64,000 nt of DNA from Straminergon stramineum. Lineage: Eukaryota > Streptophyta > Bryopsida > Hypnales > Calliergonaceae. Positions 58,365-64,000 of the stretch are shown here, in pieces. The DNA lies in contig OY987267.1 in the NCBI GenBank assembly GCA_963920665.1, positions 27,312,263-27,376,262 on the forward strand. The letters run 5' to 3'. Position numbers and translations under genes: made by a program. Positions within the stretch are counted from its first letter, which is position 1. Every line of letters begins with the position of its first letter. The notes beneath the pieces were generated by a model. The model made no database searches. It was not told the DNA's origin and worked only from the letters and a program-made list of their open reading frames with translations.

Positions 58365-59141
58365 TGTGGCAGCATGAAATTTTAATTTTTTGGTTTTACT
58401 TAGTAATACTAACCAAATAGCTAGATAGGGGTATCCGGATTTGGTTAAGAAACCATAAGGAGTGGAAATAGAAGTGGAAAATAAGATAGTGGGAAGATCT
58501 ACTCAATCCAGTTTCCAGAGAGTGAACGGATAGGAGCGGATGTCTGACCGGATAGGTGACGGACCGGATACCATACAGAAACCGGATCCGGATTAGGTCG
58601 TGATGAGGTGGCAATGGGGTCCAGCCAATATAAATGGGTTGGCCTGGCCAATCGCACCTCTTTTCACTTTTTCATTTTCCAGCGCTTTCAAGCACCTCGT
58701 GTCTGTCAATTCCAGCGTTCCGTATCAGTCACTATTTCGAGTGTTTTTCGCGAGTGTTATAGTGTTTGCTAGAGTGTAAGTTTCGTTTTCGGTTGAGATC
58801 GGAGAGTGAAGGAAAGGAACGGGACGTGCAACTAGGAGAGCGACAGTAAGGTAGAATCGGAAAGAATTTCGAGTAGCTCGTCCGCGACCATGCCCCAACT
58901 CAAGAGAAGTAGAGGTCATGTTTGTTCGTCGTCAGCAGTAGATGTCAAACGTCGGAAAGTAGTTTCGGTTATCCCTCTATCAGAGGATACCCGAGCGGAA
59001 CTCATGGATGACTTGAACTCCATGGGTTGTATAGGGTTTGCAACCAAGCCCTGGGGGTTCAAGGAGGAAGTTTTCGTGCGGGAACTCTCGGGTAAAGTGT
59101 CCAATGAGTGGGACAATACACTGAGAGCGGATCCGTCGCTT
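58365..59141 (+). mobile_element. Family I element, copy G, truncated at a telomere-type repeat
   Basis: It begins TGTGGCAGCATGAAATTTT, almost the same as copy F. It has TATAAA at 58629-58634 (265 bp in) and stops inside the conserved domain of its ORF. The following bases are GGGTTTAGGGTTTAGGG. The copy is open as far as it goes, with no premature stop before the break. Confidence 0.85.
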
Positions 59142-59144
59142 TAG
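58890..59144 (+). pseudogene. Family I ORF, copy G, N-terminal part only
   Basis: 84 codons from MPQLKRSRGHVCSSS through the block LNSMGCIGFATKPWGFKEE to VSNEWDNTLRADPSL, then a TAG at the junction with telomere-type repeats. It matches copy F closely. It shows the intended start codon of the family. Confidence 0.82.
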
Positions 59145-59145
59145 A

Positions 59146-59170
59146 GGGTTTAGGGTTTAGGGTTTAGGGT
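59146..59170 (+). repeat. Interstitial telomere-type repeat (TTTAGGG)n, first block
   Basis: About three copies of TTTAGGG immediately after the break in copy G, followed by GTTACATGGGTGTCCCC. Confidence 0.9.
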
Positions 59171-59650
59171 TACATGGGTGTCCCCGAAAAATTGGCATAC
59201 TTTTTTAAAGGTTTTGAGTGGACCTACCCCCCCATTTTCGACCATGGGTTTAGGGTTTAGGGTTTAGGGTTTAGGGTTTAGGGTTTTAGGGTTACATGGG
59301 TATCCTATGGGTCTTTGGTTTTTAGAATTGGATTTTTATTGGACCTACCCCCCCATTTTCGAGGTCTACGATTTCAACGGTGCATCTAACTTTCCATACA
59401 CTATCACCATTTGTGAGATATAGCAACTTTGACCGTAGGGTCCCGAGGTTTGACTTGGCTATTGCGGATTCGTTATGTAGAGTTTGAAAATGATGGTTAC
59501 CTTTTTGGAATGAGCATGACAAGAGCTTTCCAAGAATGTCTCCACTTACTAAAAATAGCCATTTCTAATTTGGACCCTATATCTTGACTTAGGGGGAGTT
59601 TGACCTAGGCATAAATGTGGTTTAGGCATTTTGGATTGGATGAAGTGGTA

Positions 59651-60860
59651 GGTCCTCTCCACGGGATTCTAGGATGACGTGGCATTTCTTCATTGGACTT
59701 TCTATGCAAGAGGTAGAGGTGGATGAAGTTTGGATTTTCAAACTTCATCCATCCATTGCCGCTACATTAAGTATCGGATGAAAAAGAAAAAGACATTTTT
59801 GGAATGCCATTGGATGCATCTACGACATGGTGCCTTTTTCTTTGTCTAAAAATAGAAATTTAGTGGGGTCCAAACACGAGGTTCTAGGAAATCGCTTTTG
59901 CATAAAGAAGGGCGTTTGAAATCCAAGGGCATGGCGTTGTAGGTCTTTTCCACGAGATTCTAGGATGATGTGGCACCTCTCGATTGGATCTCCTATACAT
60001 GAGATACAAGCGGATGAAGTTTGGATTTTCAAACTTCATCCATCCGTTGCCACTATTGAAAGGGTCGGATGAAAAAGTGAAAGACCTTTCTGGAAAGTAG
60101 TTAGAAGCATCTATAGGGTGGTGCTTTTACTTTAGGCCAAATATAGAAATTTACTAGGGTCAAAATATGAGATGGGTTCACTTACGCTTTTGCATGGAGA
60201 AGGGCAATTCAATTTGGAAGGCATGGCATTGTAGGTCTTCTCCACGGGATTCTAGGATGACGTGGCACTTGCTGTTTGGACGTCGTATGCATGAGATATT
60301 GATGGATGAAGTTTGGTTTCTTCAAACTTCATCCATCCATTGCCGCTATTGAAAAAGTCGGATGAAAAAGTGAAAGACCTTTTTCGAAAGTAGTTAGAAG
60401 CATCTACAGGGTGGTGCTTTTATTTTAGGCCAAAAATAGAAATTTACTAGGGTTTAGATATGAGGGGGGTCCACTTACGCTTTTGCATGGAGAAGGGCGA
60501 TTCAATTTAGAAGGCATGGTGTTATAGGTCTTCTCCACGGGATTCTAGGATGACATGGCACTTATGGTTTGGACGTCGTATGCATGAGATATTGATGGAT
60601 GAAGTTAGGTTTCATCAAACTTCATCCATCCGTTGTCGCTATTGAAAAAGTTGGATTAGAAAGCGGAGGACCTTTTTGGGAAGCGTTTACAAGCATCTTC
60701 AAGGTGGTACAAATTCCTAAATCCCAAAATAGAAATGTACTACAATCAAAATATAAACCAAGGTCCCACTCATGCTTGTTTATACAGAGATGGGTGATTA
60801 AATTCTAACTATATAATGATGTAGTTTTTTCTTTCAGAATCCAAGATGACGTGCGACTTT
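59651..60860. repeat. 292-bp tandem satellite, first array
   Basis: Units start with GGTCTTCTCCACGGGATTCT (or variants) at 59651, 59942, 60234 and 60527; a degenerate unit starts near 60822. Spacing is 291-295 bp. Each unit has a self-complementary core of the type GATGAAGTTTGG..CAAACTTCATCC. A second array of the same unit lies within 63160-63775. Confidence 0.88.
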
Positions 60861-61068
60861 GAAATAGGATGTTTGCATGCATCATGAATGGATGAATTTT
60901 AGGGTTTAGGGTAATTCATCCATCTATTGCCACCATTTAAAATATCAATTTAAAAAGTGAGAGACAGTTTTTGAAAGTCACTTCAAGAATCGAGAAATTG
61001 GTGCATTTATTTTAGGCCCAAAATAGATATTAATTGTAACTAAAATTCGAGGGTTTAGGATAATCTCT

Positions 61069-62237
61069 TTTGTTGTACTTTGATTATGAACCCAATTCAT
61101 TGATGGTCATAGAATTGGTGTGTGACTAAATGAAGAGAGGGTTTCAATAAGTTTGGAGACATTAATTTTAATACCTAACATTCATGTGAACATAGAACAC
61201 ATGCAAGCGTGGACCTAATTTTAAACGTCAATTAAAAATAATATTTAGTGTTTGTTGTACTTTAGTTGTGTAGGTTTAGATGAAATTTTTTAATTTTGGA
61301 CCCTAAACAAATGAGAATAAACATTTGACAAGTTGTAAATAGGGTTAATACTTATAAATCACGTTCACATGAATCCATGCAAGCATTAACCCCACTTTTA
61401 AATGTCAATCCAAAATAAAATACAATGTTTGATGTACTTTAATAATGAACCCAATTCATCCAAAGTCATAGAATCTTTATGTAAATAAATGAGAGAAAGC
61501 ATTCATCAAGTTGTAATTATTTTTAATACTTAAATTTCATGTTCATATGAATCCCATGCAAGCATTAATCCCAACTTTTAAACGTCAATCTAAAATAAAA
61601 TACAACATTTGCTGTACTTTAATTATGAATCCAATTCATGGAAAGTCATAGATTTGGTATGTAAACAAATGAGAAAAATTATTCAACAAGTTGTAGTTAT
61701 TTTCAATACTTATATTTCATGGGTCACATGAATCCCATGCAAATGTTAACTCCTATTTTAAAACACTTATAAAAAATAAAATATAGCGTTTGCTGTACTT
61801 TAATTATGAACCCAATTCATGCAAAGTCATAGAATTCTTATGTAAAGAAATGAGAAAAATTGGGGAACAAGTTGTAAATAGGGTTAATAGGGTTTTTTTG
61901 GGTTCACATGAATCCCATGCAAGCATTAACCCCTACTTTTAAACATCAATCCAAAATAAAATACAATGTTTGCTGTACTTTAATTATGAATCCAATTCAT
62001 GGAAAGTCATAGAATTCTTATGTAAACAAATGAGAAAAGACATTCATCAAGTTGTAACTATTTTCAATACTTATATTTTCTATGTCACATGAATCCCATA
62101 CAAGCATTACCCCCCATTTTAAAACATTTATAAAAAATAAAATACAGCGTTTGCTGTACTTTAATAATGAACCCAATTCATGCAAAGTCATAGAATTCTT
62201 ATGTAAATAAATGAGAGAAAGCATTCATCAAGTTGTA
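61069..62237. repeat. 180-bp tandem satellite
   Basis: The word TTTGCTGTACTTTAATTATG (or variants) starts units at 61069, 61251, 61428, 61608, 61788, 61968 and 62149, spacing 177-182 bp. Units share CCCAATTCATGCAAAGTCAT and CACATGAATCCCATGCAAGC. A period of about 180 bp is common for plant centromeric and subtelomeric satellites. Confidence 0.9.
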
Positions 62238-62803
62238 AGGTTACATGGGTGTCCCCTCAAAATTGACATACTTTTTTAGGGGTTTTGATGTGCCCTACCC
62301 CCCCATTTTCGAGGGTTGTGGTTTCGAATATGTAAAAATCATTCCCTAATGTGTCACCATTTGTGAGATCTAGAAACTTTGACTTTAGAGTGGAGGGTTG
62401 ACTTTGGTGATTTTGAAGGGTTTAGAACTTTTTGATTAGACCTACCCCCCTATTTTCGACCATTGTGAATCCAATGGTGTAGTTCGTTTTCCCTAGAAGT
62501 TTAGGGTTTAGAAGTTATAGCCCTTTCAAAATCGGCCTTTAGGGTTGGTTAGATTCTTCCCTTTTTGGAATTTGGAGTTTTTTGCTGAACCTACCCCCCC
62601 ATTTTCGACCCTTGTGAATCCGAATATGTAAAAATATTTCCCTAATGTGTCACCATTTGGGAGATATGGAGGTGTTGACTTTGGGTTGACTTTTACAAAT
62701 TTGGGTCAAATGGAGAAGTTGAAGTGTCTATCTTGGGTATTTTTCCAATGGGAATCTATTGGTATTAGTCCCATAAGCTAGTTCTTTTTTGAATTCTACC
62801 CTA

Positions 62804-63775
62804 TTACATGGGTATCCTATGGGTCTTTGGTTTTTAGAATTGGATTTTTATTGGACCTACCCCCCCATTTTCGAGGTCTACGATTTCAACGGTGCAACTA
62901 ACTTTCCATACACTATCACCATTTGTGAGATATAGCAACTTTGACCGTAGGGTCCCGAGGTTTGACTTAGATATTGCGGATTCGTTATGTAGAGTTTGAA
63001 AATGATAGTTACCTTTTTGGAATGAGCATGACAAGAGCTTTCCAGAAATGTCTCCACTTACTAAAAATAGCCATTTCTAATTTGGACCCTATATCTTGAC
63101 TTAGGGGGAGTTTGACCTAGGCATAAATGTGGGTTAGGCATTTTGGATTGGATGAAGTGGTAGGTCCTCTCCACGGGATTCTAGGATGACGTGGCATTTC
63201 TTCATTGGACTTTCTATGCAAGAGGTAGAGGCGGATGAAGTTTGGATTTTCAAACTTCATCCATCCATTGCCGCTACATTAAGTATCGGATGAAAAAGAA
63301 AAAGACTTTTTTGGAATGCCATTGGATGCATCTACGACATGGTGCCTTTTTCTTTGTCTAAAAATAGAAATTTAGTGGGGTCCAAACATGAGGTTCTAGA
63401 AAAAACGCTTTTGCATAAAGAAGGGCGTTTGAAATCCAAGGGCATGGCGTTGTAGGTCTTTTCCACGGGATTCTAGGATGATGTGGCACCTCTCGATTGA
63501 ATCTCCTATACATGAGATACAAGCAGATGAAGTTTGGATTTTCAAACTTCATCCATCCGTTGCCACTATTGAAAGGGTCGGATGAAAAAGTGAAAGACCT
63601 TTCTGGAAAGTAGTTAGAAGCATCTATAGGGTGGTGCTTTTACTTTAGGCCCAAAATAGAAATTTACTGGGGTCAAAATATGAGATGGATTCACTTACGC
63701 TTTTGCATGGAGAAGGGCGATTCAATTTGGAAGGCATGACATTGTAGGTCTTCTCCACGGGATTCTAGGATGACG
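62804..63775. repeat. Second copy of the 59292-60262 segment
   Basis: A roughly 0.97-kb segment nearly identical to 59292-60262, offset by 3512-3513 bp. It starts TTACATGGGTATCCTATGG and ends at GGATTCTAGGATGACG, where the copy breaks into GGTTTAGGG. A third start of the same segment follows at about 63797-63852 before another telomere-type run. Confidence 0.9.
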
Positions 63776-64000
63776 GTTTAGGGTTTAGGGTTTTAGGGTT
63801 ACATGGGTATCCTATGGGTCTTTGGTTTTTAGAATTGGATTTTTATTGGACCGGTTTTAGGGTTTAGGGTTTAGGGTTACATGGGTGTTCTTAGGCTTGT
63901 GATTTTTTAGGGTATCGTTTTTATTGCACCTACCCCCCCATTTTGGGGGTCTAGGAATCCAATGGTGCAAAGAAAAGCCTTAGAAGTTTCACGGTTTGTG

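Larger units (their letters stand above)
59171..64000. repeat. Satellite-rich block, probably subtelomeric or pericentromeric
   Basis: The block is built of several repeat families interspersed with short TTTAGGG runs (59246-59291, 60899-60911, 63776-63798, 63853-63877). A motif CCTACCCCCCCATTTTCGA recurs at about 59224, 59344, 62293, 62441 (one mismatch), 62590, 62856 and 63929 (variant). A leader word TTACATGGGTATCCTATGG or TTACATGGGTGTCCCC often stands before it, after the telomere-type run. No gene is present; frames of 61-70 codons repeat because the DNA repeats. Confidence 0.85.

Overview
The window is nuclear DNA of a land plant. The evidence is: interstitial TTTAGGG telomere-type repeats, a spliced chloroplast TPR protein of the PYG7/Ycf37 type, a spliced NPH3-type BTB protein, plant Ty1/copia and Ty3/gypsy remnants, CACTA-type MITEs and plant-style introns (GT..AG, hundreds of bp). 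The species cannot be read from the sequence. A non-angiosperm plant (bryophyte, lycophyte, fern) is possible, but that is only a guess.

Most of the window is nested repeats. A nearly intact copia element (13-5600, 245-bp LTRs, TSD CAATT) sits inside an older minus-strand copia. A second, inverted LTR of the same family follows and runs into a 200-N gap (6301-6500). From 7.8 to 44.8 kb the window is dominated by two related families of large elements, called here family I (about 3.35 kb) and family II (about 3.5 kb). Each copy has TG..CA ends. Where both flanks survive undisturbed there is a 5-bp target duplication. No copy has flanking LTRs, reverse transcriptase or integrase. Each carries one long (now broken) ORF for a shared conserved domain followed by a coiled coil. 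They look like very large solo LTRs carrying an ORF, or elements mobilised in trans. A third 1.1-kb solo-LTR-like family (H) is inserted in two of them, again with exact 5-bp duplications.

Two host genes look functional. A PYG7-like photosystem I assembly TPR gene lies at about 24.4-26.5 kb and a divergent NPH3/BTB gene at 54.6-57.9 kb. A possible third host exon lies at 6503-7132, cut by the gap. A degenerate multi-exon gene with a faint resemblance to DNA amino-methyltransferases (40.96-43.24 kb, minus strand) is cut off by a family I element. An AT-rich stretch of about 9 kb (44.8-53.5 kb) holds nothing I can name.

The right end (59.15-64.0 kb) is a satellite block that looks subtelomeric or pericentromeric. 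It contains short TTTAGGG runs, a 292-bp tandem repeat, a 180-bp tandem repeat, a recurring CCTACCCCCCCATTTTCGA motif and a ~0.97-kb duplication about 3.51 kb apart. It begins exactly where a family I element is truncated.
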